A stretch of DNA of 64,000 nt from Aquimarina aquimarini (lineage in GTDB: Bacteria > Bacteroidota > Bacteroidia > Flavobacteriales > Flavobacteriaceae). The stretch spans positions 186,001 through 250,000 of the forward strand of contig NZ_OMKE01000009.1 of the NCBI RefSeq assembly GCF_900299535.1, read 5' to 3'. The notes beneath the pieces are model-generated. The model was not told where the DNA came from and made no database searches. It saw only the letters and a program-made list of their open reading frames with translations. Positions within the stretch are counted from its first letter, which is position 1. The number at the start of each line of letters is the position of its first letter. Position numbers and translations under genes: made by a program. Of this stretch, positions 45,244 through 54,565 are shown piece after piece.

Positions 45244-45539
45244 AAGTCATACAACCTATTAATAAAACAGCACTTTTTATTGCTGTTATAAGTTTTGTGT
45301 TAGGAACATCCTTATTATTATTTTTTCTGATTTCTCAATATCAAACCATGATCGACATAGGTATATTTTATGTTATGATCGCTTTTACCTTGAATGCAAT
45401 CACTTTTGTTGGTCTCATTGCTAATTCAATTGTCAACTATAAGCATTACAAAGAAAATTTAATCACTATCGCAGTGGTCGTTATCAATATCCCTATAACC
45501 ATAGGATACATTAATATCGTTCTTACTAATTCTTTTTAA
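45240..45539 (+). CDS. Small three-helix membrane protein
   Basis: This 99-residue protein has three membrane helices (about 10-30, 35-60 and 72-95) and almost no soluble part. The start overlaps the stop of the Coq4-like gene (ATG within the last 4 bp), so the two are translationally coupled. I do not recognise the family. Its place in the operon with DUF1361 and CreD suggests an envelope role. Confidence 0.7.
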   Translation: MKVIQPINKTALFIAVISFVLGTSLLLFFLISQYQTMIDIGIFYVMIAFTLNAITFVGLIANSIVNYKHYKENLITIAVVVINIPITIGYINIVLTNSF

Positions 45540-45554
45540 AATATTTTTTAACTA

Positions 45555-46208
45555 ATGAACACTATCTATAACCAAATACCTTTTATCAAAGGCTTTATAT
45601 TTGCTACAGCCTTTAGTTTTTTACTACTATTAGTAAGAGTCTTAAAAACTGATTCTTTATTTTATTTATTTCTAATCTGGAATCTTTTTTTAGCATGTAT
45701 TCCTTATGCAATTGCTCTTTTATTAAGCATTAGAAAAACAAATCATTTTATCTTTTGGGCTGGTTTTGCCATATGGTTGGTATTTCTACCTAACTCCCCA
45801 TATATCTTAACCGATCTACAGCATCTACGATTAAGTACTCTAGAATCGATATGGTTTGATGTGTTACTCATTCTGTCTTTTGCGATCAATGGTCTTATTA
45901 TTGGGTTTGCCTCATTAAACTTAATACACTCATTACTATTACAGCGATTTTCTAAAAAAAACACGAACCTTATTTCTTATTCTATTTTAATGCTATGTGG
46001 ATTCGGCATTTATTTAGGAAGAGTTTTGCGATGGAATAGCTGGGATATACTTCAAAATCCAATGAAAATAGTATCTGATATATCAAAACGAATTTTATTC
46101 CCTATAGAACATATCAATACCTGGGCATTTACACTAGGGTTTGGCTGTTTTTTGATTATCATTTATAGAATTTCACAGCAGTATCAAATCAAAAAAGAAA
46201 ACTACTAA
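45555..46208 (+). CDS. DUF1361 membrane protein
   Basis: This 217-residue integral membrane protein has about six helices and the DUF1361 hallmark WLVFLPNSPYILTDLQHL (about 75-92), followed by LGRVLRWNSWDI. DUF1361 proteins are widespread in Bacteroidota and Firmicutes and have no known function. It lies 15 bp after the preceding gene and 27 bp before creD, inside one operon. Confidence 0.85.
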   Translation: MNTIYNQIPFIKGFIFATAFSFLLLLVRVLKTDSLFYLFLIWNLFLACIPYAIALLLSIRKTNHFIFWAGFAIWLVFLPNSPYILTDLQHLRLSTLESIWFDVLLILSFAINGLIIGFASLNLIHSLLLQRFSKKNTNLISYSILMLCGFGIYLGRVLRWNSWDILQNPMKIVSDISKRILFPIEHINTWAFTLGFGCFLIIIYRISQQYQIKKENY

Positions 46209-46235
46209 AAACATATACAATAAACTTTTATCATT

Positions 46236-47591
46236 ATGGAAACCCAAAAACAAAAAAAGTCCTTTGGACAATGGCTAAAAACATCAATTACAGTGCGAAT
46301 GCTAATGGTGGGAGTACTCATCTTATTCCTCCTAATTCCTCTTTCATACGTAAAAAACTTAATACGTGAGCGCGCAAATAGACAAGAAGAAGTAGTAAAC
46401 GAGATTAATCAAAAATGGGGTAATGAAGTATTACTTTATGGTCCTGTACTAAAAATACCTTACCAAACTCATAACATACATAAAAGATGGGATGAGAAAA
46501 CAAAATCATATCATGAAGATGATATCATAACAGTAAACTATGCTTTTTTCTTTCCGAACACGCTAGATATTATAACAGATATAGAATCTGAAACTTTAGG
46601 TAGAAGTATTTATGAATCTGTGGTATATACTGCTGATATTAAAATAAAAGGGTCTTTTACTACTCCGAATTTTGAAACACAAGACGTAGCAGAAAAAGAT
46701 ATTTTATGGAACAAAGCTACTATACTGGTAAATTCTACCAATCTAAAAGGTATACGAAGTAATCTTGAATTAGAAATAGGAGAAGAAAACTACCCACTTC
46801 GCTCAAAGTATACTCAAAACTCGTATACCAATACTATGGAGACCAAGTTTCTAAAAGAAACAGCCTTGCCTAAAGAAAACACTATTGATTTTAGTCTAGA
46901 TTTAATCATAAACGGAAGTGAACAACTACGATTTATACCTGTGGGTAGAGAAACCAATGTATCTATGACTTCCAATTGGGCTTCTCCTAGTTTTAATGGT
47001 AATTACCTACCAGATACTAAGACAAAAGAAATTACAGAGAATGGATTTAAAGCTAACTGGAAAGTTTTACAGATAAACAGAGAATTCGAACAAGAGTTTT
47101 TTGGAGAGCTACCTGAGATCAATTCTTCTGCCTTTGGAGTAAAACTCCTTATTCCTGTAGATGAGTATCAAAAAAGTGAACGTGCAGCCAAATATGGTTA
47201 TCTTGTAATCGCACTTACTTTTCTAGTATTTTTCTTAATACAGGCAATTAGTAAAATTCATATTCATCCTTTTCAATATTTGATGATTGGACTGGCGCTC
47301 ACCATGTTCTACACGCTTCTTATCTCTATCTCAGAACATGCAAGCTTTTTACAAGCATACAGTATCGCAGGTACTGCTGTGGTCGCCCTAATATCTATTT
47401 ACTCAAAAGCAATACTCAAAAGTTTTAAGTTTATGATTTTTGTAGCTACTTCTCTAGCCGCATTATACTTATTTATTTTTGTGATTATACAATTAGAAAA
47501 CTACGCATTGCTTGTAGGTAGTATTGGTTTGTTCTTAATTCTAGGTACTATAATGATGATATCACGCAAGATTGATTGGAAAAATGAATAG
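46236..47591 (+). CDS. creD: CreD-family inner-membrane protein
   Basis: This 451-residue protein has the CreD layout. One N-terminal helix (about 19-38) is followed by a large periplasmic domain (about 39-315) with GPVLKIPYQ, FFPNTLDI, SNWASPSFNGNYLPDTKTKE and VKLLIPVDEYQKSERAAKYG. Four or five C-terminal helices follow, including HIHPFQYLMIGLALTMFYTL. CreD is linked to cell-envelope integrity, colicin tolerance and beta-lactam response in enterobacteria, where CreBC controls it. Here the winged-helix regulator with its palindromic operators probably takes that part. Confidence 0.9.
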   Translation: METQKQKKSFGQWLKTSITVRMLMVGVLILFLLIPLSYVKNLIRERANRQEEVVNEINQKWGNEVLLYGPVLKIPYQTHNIHKRWDEKTKSYHEDDIITVNYAFFFPNTLDIITDIESETLGRSIYESVVYTADIKIKGSFTTPNFETQDVAEKDILWNKATILVNSTNLKGIRSNLELEIGEENYPLRSKYTQNSYTNTMETKFLKETALPKENTIDFSLDLIINGSEQLRFIPVGRETNVSMTSNWASPSFNGNYLPDTKTKEITENGFKANWKVLQINREFEQEFFGELPEINSSAFGVKLLIPVDEYQKSERAAKYGYLVIALTFLVFFLIQAISKIHIHPFQYLMIGLALTMFYTLLISISEHASFLQAYSIAGTAVVALISIYSKAILKSFKFMIFVATSLAALYLFIFVIIQLENYALLVGSIGLFLILGTIMMISRKIDWKNE

Positions 47592-47632
47592 AAAACAACA
47601 GTTATAGAATTTGGTTCGGTTAGTTAGTTGAG

Positions 47633-47670
47633 AAAAGTCGTGCTTCATATTTTTGAAGTGCGGCTTTTTT
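47633..47670 (+). terminator. Terminator of the creD operon
   Basis: AAAAGTCGTGCTTCA (47633-47647) pairs with TGAAGTGCGGCTTTT (47654-47668) over 15 bp, with four G-U wobbles at RNA level. It is followed by TT. Confidence 0.75.
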
Positions 47671-47754
47671 ATCTACTTTAGTTCGCGCAAAAAAGGATAG
47701 GTAAAATAATTATAAACAAATCGCAACTATCTTATAAAACCATATCATACACAA

Positions 47755-48252
47755 ATGAAAAAGAGGATTTATTTTTCCATCATCGCATGTACTGCACTAA
47801 GCATTTTTTCATGCAAAACAGATAATAAAGTCAAAAAGATCGACACAAAAGAGATTACATTTACCAAAGAAGGCGAACTCTCATTATTTAGTTTGCAAGA
47901 TTCTGTACCCAAACTGATCACCCAATTGGATATTGAAATTGCTGATGATGACTATCAAACTCAAACTGGATTAATGTACCGCAAGTCTATGCAACCTAAC
48001 CAAGCTATGTTGTTTATTTCTGAAGAAAAAAAAGTACAATATTTTTATATGAAAAACACTTTAATCCCTTTAGACATTATATACATAGATGATGCATACA
48101 AAGTAGTGAGCATACAAAAAAATGCCAAACCTCTAGACGAATCTTCATTACCTTCTGAAGGCCCTGCTTTATATACACTAGAAGTAAATGCAAATCTTAC
48201 AGATACATGGAACCTGAAAAAAGGAGATTCTATCTCCTATTCAAAACAATAA
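47755..48252 (+). CDS. DUF192 lipoprotein
   Basis: This 165-residue lipoprotein has a signal peptide with lipobox SIFSC (Cys20) and a DUF192 domain. It shows LDIEIADDDYQTQTGLMYRK, FYMKNTLIPLDIIYID and the tail ANLTDTWNLKKGDSISY. The function of DUF192 is not established. It stands alone and ends 9 bp before the MITE-like hairpin element. Confidence 0.85.
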   Translation: MKKRIYFSIIACTALSIFSCKTDNKVKKIDTKEITFTKEGELSLFSLQDSVPKLITQLDIEIADDDYQTQTGLMYRKSMQPNQAMLFISEEKKVQYFYMKNTLIPLDIIYIDDAYKVVSIQKNAKPLDESSLPSEGPALYTLEVNANLTDTWNLKKGDSISYSKQ

Positions 48253-48260
48253 TATAAATT

Positions 48261-48422
48261 ATACGAGTTATGGATAAGAATTTCGCATAAAGAGTTTAAA
48301 TTATTTTGTGCTAGATTAAGGCATAAAATTAAAGAATAGCCTTAGCTATTGTTGAATTTTATAACACAGATATAGTGCAAAAGAAACAAACTATATACGA
48401 AATTCTTATCCATAAATCGTAT
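48261..48422. mobile_element. MITE-like 162-bp inverted-repeat element
   Basis: Terminal inverted repeats of 25 bp (48261-48285 and 48398-48422, 24 of 25 bases paired, core CGAAATTCTTATCCATAA) enclose 112 bp. The inside is also self-complementary: AAAATT-x-AA-x-AATAGC pairs with GCTATT-x-TT-x-AATTTT around 48336, and TTTTGTGCTA pairs with TAGTGCAAAA. The unit can thus fold as one long hairpin. No transposase and no second copy are in the window, and flanking target duplications are not obvious. A structured RNA is the alternative. Confidence 0.55.
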
Positions 48423-48454
48423 TAACTATCATAGTTTCTAAAACTATTGATATC

Positions 48455-48489
48455 AAAAAAAATCCGTTGTGTACACAACGGATTTTTTT
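48455..48489. terminator. Bidirectional terminator of secDF and DUF192
   Basis: AATCCGTTGT (48461-48470) and ACAACGGATT (48475-48484) flank GTAC, with an A-run before and a T-run after. It works in both directions for these convergent genes. Confidence 0.85.
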
Positions 48490-48517
48490 GATCTTATATT
48501 TATTGAAGTAAGAAGAT

Positions 48518-51500
48518 TTAATTCTCGACTTCTTCTTCTTTCTTTTTAGTCTTCAGACCTACTTTCTTTACTGTATCAAACATTATTGGTGTAGCAATAA
48601 ATAACGATGAATACGTACCTATAACCACCCCTATAATCAGAGAGAACATAAACCCTCGCAGCGGTACTGCGAATATGAAGATCGCAATAAGTACTAATAA
48701 GGTAGTCAACGATGTATTCAATGTACGACTTAATGTACTATTCAAAGCTCCGTTAACATTTTTATCTAATGGTCTACCTGTATATTCATTAAAGAATTCC
48801 CTAATTCTATCAAACACAACCACCGTATCATTCAGTGAGTATCCAATTACAGTAAGGATTGCTGCTATAAATGCTTGATCGATTTCCATATTAAATGGCA
48901 TAAACTTATAAGTCAAAGAGAATACACCTAGTACTACAAGTACATCATGGAATACCGCTGTTACCGCTCCTAAACTAAATTGCCATCTTCTAAATCGTAA
49001 TAATATGTATAAGAACACTACTATTAATGACCCTAATACAGACCAGAATGCTGCTTGCTTAATATCATCTGCAATAGTTGGACCTACCTTCATAGATGAC
49101 ATAATACCTACTTGCTTATCTTTACTCCCATTAGCAAACTCATCATAAGTCAACCCTTCTGGTAGATGAGGTTTTAATGATGTATATAGCTTATTTGAAA
49201 TCTCGGTATCTATTTCCTCCCCAGTTTCATCAACTTTGTATTTTGTAGTAATCTTTAACTGATTATTTGCTCCCAGTGTTTTTGCCTGTGCACTCTCAAA
49301 AGTAGCTACAAGATCTTTTTCTATCACTGTAGGCACAACATCTTTAGCAAAACGCACTGTATATGTTCTACCTCCTACAAAATCAACTCCATAATCCAAC
49401 CCTTGCGTAAACAAAGATGATAACCCTGCAATGATAATAATACCTGAGATTACATACGCTACTTTACGCTTTTTCAAGAAATCGATATTTACATTCTTGA
49501 ATAAGTTTTTGGTAACTCCTGTAGAGAACGCTAATTCTTTTCCATTTTTACCATACCCATCAATAAACAATCTTGTTACAAAAATTGCTGTAAATAAAGA
49601 GGTCAAAATACCAATTAATAAAGTAGTTGCAAAACCTTTAATTGGCCCTGTACCTATAACCAATAAGATGATACCTGTAAGACCTGTAGTTATATTTGCA
49701 TCAAGTATAGATGATAATGCATTATTAAATCCATCTTTTATGGCATCTGCTTGAGATTTCCCTTTTGCTAGTTCTTCTCTAATTCTTTCAAAAATAAGTA
49801 CGTTTGCATCTACAGACATACCAATAGTCAATACAATACCAGCAATTCCAGGAAGTGTTAATACAGCTTTTAGCCCTGCTAATACCCCAAAGATAAACAA
49901 GATATTTACTACCAACGCTACATCTGCAAAAGCTCCTGCTTTACCATAATAAAAGATCATCCAGATTAATATCAATACTAATGCAATAGCAAAAGACATC
50001 ACACCACTATTAATAGATTCTTGTCCTAATGATGGTCCTACAACTTCTGCCTGAATAATATCTGCAGATGCAGGTAATTTACCAGCTCTTAATACGTTTG
50101 CTAAATCTTTACCTTCTTCTATAGTAAAGTCTCCAGAGATTTCACTTCTTCCTCCTGTTATCTTTCCTTTGGTTACCCCTGGTGCAGAATACACTATATT
50201 ATCCAACACGATAGCAATCTGACTTCTTTGGTTATAAGCACGATCGGTCATTTCTTCCCATTTCTTAGCTCCTTTACCATCCATTTGCATAGACACAACT
50301 ACATTATTGGACTGGTCAAAAGTCTGTGAAGCATCTGTAATAACACCTCCACTTAATTCAGGATCATTATCTCTATTTCCTCTAAGAGCATAGAAATCTA
50401 CTATTTCTGCATCTTTTTTACCTTTACTCCAAGCAAACTTAGTATGTCTTATACTTTGTGGTAATAATGCTCTGATATCTGATCTTCTGAAAAACTGTCC
50501 TAATTGCGCTGTATCTTTAACATTTGCAGAGAACAAAGCTCCTGGAACTAATGGAAAACTTATTAAATCATTTATTGGGTTTACCTGTGTTTCAACTTCT
50601 GATGAATCTTCTGCATCTTCTAACAGGTCTTCTATAGCTGTATCAGCAGTTGTTGTACTATCAATCTGGGCAGAATCTACTACTTTTTCTGTATTCTCTG
50701 CTACCTCATTCTCCACCTTTTCTTTTGGCTCTTTCTGCCCTTCTAATTCTTGTTTCAAAAGTAAGTTGGCTGCATTGATAAAACCGCCTAATTCTTGAGA
50801 AGTCTCTACATCCCAAAATTCAAGTTGCGCCGTACTCGTTACCAAACTTCTTACTCTTTCTATATCTTTTGCGCCAGGTAACTCTACCAAAATACGCCCA
50901 GATTCTCCTAAACGCTGGATATTAGGTTGAGTAACTCCAAACTTATCAATACGTTTACGTAATACTTCGAATGCTGACGCCACAGATTCGTCTATCTTAC
51001 GCTTTAGAATAGGTCTTACCTGCTCATTAGTCATATCATAAGTGATATCATCACTTAAGTTTTTGTTTGCAAAAATATCAGGTGAAGCTAATTTAGCATC
51101 TGGAATTTTTTCAAACTCAGTAAAAAAGTCATCGATATAGTTATTCTGACTATTCTTCTGCACCTCATCTGTTGCAATCAATGCTTGATTAAATGAAGGG
51201 TCTTTTGATTTGTTTGCAAGACCACTCAATATATCTCTTACAGAAATTTGTAGGATAACATTGATTCCACCTTTAAGGTCAAGCCCTTTATTAAGCTCTT
51301 TATCTTTTGCATCATTATATGTTATACCAGCAAAGATTTCTTCTTTACCAATAGAATCTAAATAATTACGCTCTGCTGTTTCTCTTAATTTTGAGTAATC
51401 TTCTACAGTTTCAGCATATTTTTGTTGTGCATATGCTTCTGCTTCTTTTTCTTTTGTGTAGGCCATATACGTATATGACAATTGGTAAATACATACCAAG

Positions 51501-51544
51501 CCAAATAGAACCGCAAATATCCTAACAAGTCCTTTGTTTTGCAT
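48518..51544 (-). CDS. secDF: Fused protein-translocase subunit SecDF
   Basis: This 1008-residue protein fuses SecD (about 1-640) and SecF (about 650-1008), with about twelve membrane helices. The SecD half has the P1 base (FEVLRKRIDKFGVTQPNIQR), an Asp/Glu-rich insertion (about 265-325) typical of Bacteroidota, and the helix-4 motif GMSVDANVLIFERIREEL. The SecF half has GYSLNDTVVVFDRIRE. It uses the proton-motive force to pull preproteins out of SecYEG on the periplasmic side. The length matches flavobacterial SecDF. Two solo proteins with SecD-like periplasmic domains are encoded upstream in the same direction. Confidence 0.97.
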   Translation of the reverse strand: MQNKGLVRIFAVLFGLVCIYQLSYTYMAYTKEKEAEAYAQQKYAETVEDYSKLRETAERNYLDSIGKEEIFAGITYNDAKDKELNKGLDLKGGINVILQISVRDILSGLANKSKDPSFNQALIATDEVQKNSQNNYIDDFFTEFEKIPDAKLASPDIFANKNLSDDITYDMTNEQVRPILKRKIDESVASAFEVLRKRIDKFGVTQPNIQRLGESGRILVELPGAKDIERVRSLVTSTAQLEFWDVETSQELGGFINAANLLLKQELEGQKEPKEKVENEVAENTEKVVDSAQIDSTTTADTAIEDLLEDAEDSSEVETQVNPINDLISFPLVPGALFSANVKDTAQLGQFFRRSDIRALLPQSIRHTKFAWSKGKKDAEIVDFYALRGNRDNDPELSGGVITDASQTFDQSNNVVVSMQMDGKGAKKWEEMTDRAYNQRSQIAIVLDNIVYSAPGVTKGKITGGRSEISGDFTIEEGKDLANVLRAGKLPASADIIQAEVVGPSLGQESINSGVMSFAIALVLILIWMIFYYGKAGAFADVALVVNILFIFGVLAGLKAVLTLPGIAGIVLTIGMSVDANVLIFERIREELAKGKSQADAIKDGFNNALSSILDANITTGLTGIILLVIGTGPIKGFATTLLIGILTSLFTAIFVTRLFIDGYGKNGKELAFSTGVTKNLFKNVNIDFLKKRKVAYVISGIIIIAGLSSLFTQGLDYGVDFVGGRTYTVRFAKDVVPTVIEKDLVATFESAQAKTLGANNQLKITTKYKVDETGEEIDTEISNKLYTSLKPHLPEGLTYDEFANGSKDKQVGIMSSMKVGPTIADDIKQAAFWSVLGSLIVVFLYILLRFRRWQFSLGAVTAVFHDVLVVLGVFSLTYKFMPFNMEIDQAFIAAILTVIGYSLNDTVVVFDRIREFFNEYTGRPLDKNVNGALNSTLSRTLNTSLTTLLVLIAIFIFAVPLRGFMFSLIIGVVIGTYSSLFIATPIMFDTVKKVGLKTKKKEEEVEN

Positions 51545-51771
51545 TATTTGTTGATTTTGGTCAAACCCTTGTTAAAATTGAGTTATTATTAATTACTCAA
51601 GGTTTGACAATTGTTTTTAATTATTTATTTGTGTGATTGTACTTTATCTTTTTACAGATATAAGCAGGTATCAAAAGCTAAAACAACTTTTGAGAGCTTT
51701 TTGTTCTCTCTCTTTTTATTTTACTTTTAATAAGAAATGAATTGTTTTTAGGAATGGATTATAAATCCCTA

Positions 51772-52392
51772 TTAAGAGATTGGTCCCGCTCTTACTTCTG
51801 GAATAATAGGTGAAGTAGTGTCTATTGCAATTGCAATATTTCTATTTACTTTTTGAGCTACTTTTACCAGCTTATCAATATAATTAACATCAATTACAGC
51901 GATACAACTACAGGAGTTAAGGCTGAAATACCCTCCTTGCTCTTGTTTTACCTCTAAAACATATTTACTATTAAAGTCAGAATTAAAATCTGTACTCTTT
52001 TGGATTTCATAAACATCAAAATTATAATCTTTTGAGTTTTTATCTAAAGGAAATTGACTATCCTCGTTATCTTCACCATAAAATATATGATCGAGAGCTA
52101 CATTTTGTTCTTCAGAAAGTATTTTTTTGATATCTTCTACATCTGCATCACTATAATATGCAATAGTAAGCTTACCATTGGCTAATCCTTTTGATATCCT
52201 AGTACGCTCAACACCTATTGATTGCAGCTGCTTTTTTACAATTTCAATCGTATTTTGAGCCTCTAGAGAGGTAACTTCAATATCAACAAATTCTAATACA
52301 ATTTCCTGATTAGGTACAAGGGCTTGTTGCTGAATAGCAACAAGTAATGCTAGTGCAGTAATTAAAGTCCCGAAGTACCATTTTTTCTTCAT
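51772..52392 (-). CDS. Orphan SecD-P1-like membrane-anchored protein 1
   Basis: This 206-residue protein has one N-terminal membrane anchor or uncleaved signal (MKKKWYFGTLITALALLVAI). The segment IEIVKKQLQSIGVERTRISK, followed by GKLTIAYYSDADVEDIKKIL, aligns by eye with the ferredoxin-like P1 base of SecD (LRKRIDKFGVTQPNIQR ... ILVELPGAKDIERVRSLV). The C-terminal 100 residues are not recognisable. I use the ATG at 52392 rather than 52440, because only then does the hydrophobic segment come first. It lies between secDF and the SecD-like lipoprotein, all in the same direction. The function is unknown; a link to secretion is inferred. Confidence 0.6.
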   Translation of the reverse strand: MKKKWYFGTLITALALLVAIQQQALVPNQEIVLEFVDIEVTSLEAQNTIEIVKKQLQSIGVERTRISKGLANGKLTIAYYSDADVEDIKKILSEEQNVALDHIFYGEDNEDSQFPLDKNSKDYNFDVYEIQKSTDFNSDFNSKYVLEVKQEQGGYFSLNSCSCIAVIDVNYIDKLVKVAQKVNRNIAIAIDTTSPIIPEVRAGPIS

Positions 52393-52540
52393 TGCGCAAA
52401 TATAAAAAATTAGAATTGCATTTCTAATGTCTTCAAACAAATATCTGGTTTACTTTATAAATATCAAAAAACGTTTTAATATTGGATTTGGTATACAGCT
52501 ATTGAATTATGATAAAATCAATAAGTAGACGTATCTGCAA

Positions 52541-53479
52541 TTAGTTAATTTGCGTAACATCAAAACTTATTATACGCATTTTTGAAATACTTCCTGAGTC
52601 TAAAATAATAGCAAGATCCTGAGCTTCTTCAACTGTAAAATCACTTGAAATTTCAAACTTCCCTCCTTTTATAGGACCCTGTGATACTCCTGGAGCGCTA
52701 TACACCGCATCATTAATAACCATCGCAATTTGAAATCGTTCTTGAAAAGCTCTCTCAGTCAATCGCTCCCAAATCTCTGCTCCTTCTTCGTTCACCTGAA
52801 CTGCAATTGCTGGTCGAGCCAATTGATCAAACACTTGCTTTGCTTGTTCTATTGTTTTTTGATCTAGTACAGGTTTACCATATTTACCTAATTTTAACGC
52901 ATAAAGCGGAAAAAAACTTGTACGCTCTTCTTGCCTACCCCATACAAATCGTATTATTCGTCTTTTGGCTGGTAATTTCGTCTCAGCTCCCTTAAAAGAC
53001 AAATAATGATTTATTATAGTAGTATCTTTTTCTGAAGCATAAAAAAGAATAGCTCCACTACTATACTCTGCTCTTTTGATTATATCTAGCAACGGATCAA
53101 TATCATCATCCTTCTTTAACAAGTTGTTTGTTTCTATCAAAAAAGGAAGTATCTCTTCTATATTATAGGTTTCATAGAAATCTAATCTTCCCTCATTTAT
53201 TACTAAATCTTTAATTCGTTCTGGATCATAATGTGTAGTTACTTCAATTGTAATTTGATCACTATCTTGTTTTCTTTCTATTTTGGAATCACTAGAAATT
53301 TTATTAATTCTATTTTTTAAAATTTCAACCACAGTATTGATTTCTTCATTTGATCCATTTTTTTCATCAAATGTCACTGTGATTTTAACTATCTTATCTG
53401 GTTTTGGTCCAAAATTACAGGAAATTACCCCTAAGAATAATAAAGTGAATAGTAAAATTTTGATAGATATTGTATACAT
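52541..53479 (-). CDS. Orphan SecD-like periplasmic lipoprotein 2
   Basis: This 312-residue lipoprotein (lipobox GVISC, Cys21) consists only of the SecD periplasmic part. Its N-terminal half has the P1 base (VVEILKNRINKISSDSKIER ... ERIKDLVINEGRLDFYETYN). Its C-terminal half AIAVQVNEEGAEIWERLTER, then QIAMVINDAVYSAPGVSQGP and FEISSDFTVEEAQDLAIIL, is a clear homologue of the SecDF stretch KKWEEMTDRAYNQRSQIAIV ... APGVTKGKITGG. All membrane helices of SecD are missing, so it cannot translocate protons itself. The ATG at 53479 is chosen to start the signal peptide. It lies between mdh and secDF. Confidence 0.8.
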   Translation of the reverse strand: MYTISIKILLFTLLFLGVISCNFGPKPDKIVKITVTFDEKNGSNEEINTVVEILKNRINKISSDSKIERKQDSDQITIEVTTHYDPERIKDLVINEGRLDFYETYNIEEILPFLIETNNLLKKDDDIDPLLDIIKRAEYSSGAILFYASEKDTTIINHYLSFKGAETKLPAKRRIIRFVWGRQEERTSFFPLYALKLGKYGKPVLDQKTIEQAKQVFDQLARPAIAVQVNEEGAEIWERLTERAFQERFQIAMVINDAVYSAPGVSQGPIKGGKFEISSDFTVEEAQDLAIILDSGSISKMRIISFDVTQIN

Positions 53480-53500
53480 ATCATATGGCCTTATAAACAA

Positions 53501-53526
53501 CAAGAGCTGCAAAATTGCAGCTCTTG
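53501..53526 (-). terminator. Hairpin after mdh
   Basis: Perfect 12-bp arms CAAGAGCTGCAA and TTGCAGCTCTTG surround AA, with TTGTTTATAAGG following on the minus strand. It separates mdh from the SecD-like lipoprotein gene, 26 bp after the mdh stop. Confidence 0.7.
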
Positions 53527-53551
53527 AAGATATTATATTATACAGTATAGA

Positions 53552-54478
53552 TTATAGTTCTAATAATCCATTTGTTTTTTTCACTCCTTCTGCACTTTCA
53601 GCTAATTTGGCTTTTTCTGCTTCGCTAAGTTCTATTTCTACAACTTTTTCGATTCCATTTTTACCTAACACTACAGGTGCACCGATACACAAATCGTTTA
53701 ATCCATACTCTCCTTCTAATAATGTAGAGCAAGGAAAGATTTTCTTTTGATCACAAGCAATTGCTTGCACCAATCCTGATACGGCTGCTCCTGGAGCATA
53801 CCAAGCTGATGTTCCTAATAGTTTTGTAAGAGTAGCTCCACCTACTTTGGTGTCTGCTGCTACTTGCTCCAATCTATCATCAGAAATAAACTCAGATACA
53901 GGAACACTATTTCTTGTTGCCAATCTAGTTAATGGCACCATACCTTTATCACTATGTCCTCCGATCACCATTCCGTCAACATCAGAAATAGGAGCTCCTA
54001 AAGCTTCTGCCAATCTGTACTTGAAACGTGCACTATCTAATGCTCCTCCCATACCAATAATTCTGTTTTTAGGCAGATTGGTTGTTTTATGTACCAAATA
54101 GGTCATTGTATCCATTGGATTACTTACTACAATGATAATAGCATTAGGAGAATGCTCAATAAGACTAGAAGAAACTGTTTTTACAATTCCTGCATTAATT
54201 CCTATCAATTCTTCTCTTGTCATTCCTGGTTTACGAGGGATTCCTGATGTTATTACAGCAATATCACTTCCTGCAGTTTTAGAATAATCTCCTGTAGTAC
54301 CTGTTATTTGGGTATCAAATCCATTTAAAGAGGCTGTTTGCATTAAATCCATTGCTTTTCCCTCTGCATATCCTTCTTTGATATCTAATAATACTACTTC
54401 TGAAGCAAAATCTTTTATCGCGATATATTCGGCACAACTTGCACCTACTGCACCAGCACCTACTACTGTAACTTTCAT
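53552..54478 (-). CDS. mdh: Malate dehydrogenase (LDH-like type)
   Basis: This 308-residue NAD-dependent enzyme interconverts malate and oxaloacetate in the TCA cycle. The NAD motif is VTVVGAGAVGASCAEYIA at the N-terminus. The first substrate arginines are in IPRKPGMTREEL, NPMD lies nearby, and the catalytic His-Asp dyad lies in GGHSD with DSARFKYRLAEALG before it. The chosen ATG at 54478 gives the usual length; the upstream in-frame ATG at 54553 would add 25 unlikely residues. A hairpin follows. Confidence 0.95.
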   Translation of the reverse strand: MKVTVVGAGAVGASCAEYIAIKDFASEVVLLDIKEGYAEGKAMDLMQTASLNGFDTQITGTTGDYSKTAGSDIAVITSGIPRKPGMTREELIGINAGIVKTVSSSLIEHSPNAIIIVVSNPMDTMTYLVHKTTNLPKNRIIGMGGALDSARFKYRLAEALGAPISDVDGMVIGGHSDKGMVPLTRLATRNSVPVSEFISDDRLEQVAADTKVGGATLTKLLGTSAWYAPGAAVSGLVQAIACDQKKIFPCSTLLEGEYGLNDLCIGAPVVLGKNGIEKVVEIELSEAEKAKLAESAEGVKKTNGLLEL

Positions 54479-54565
54479 GGTATATTTTTTTTGAATGTGG
54501 TTAAAACTTATTTGCTTGCGAAAATACAAATTCTTTAACGAATTTATTAGCAAATAAAGTGTTAA

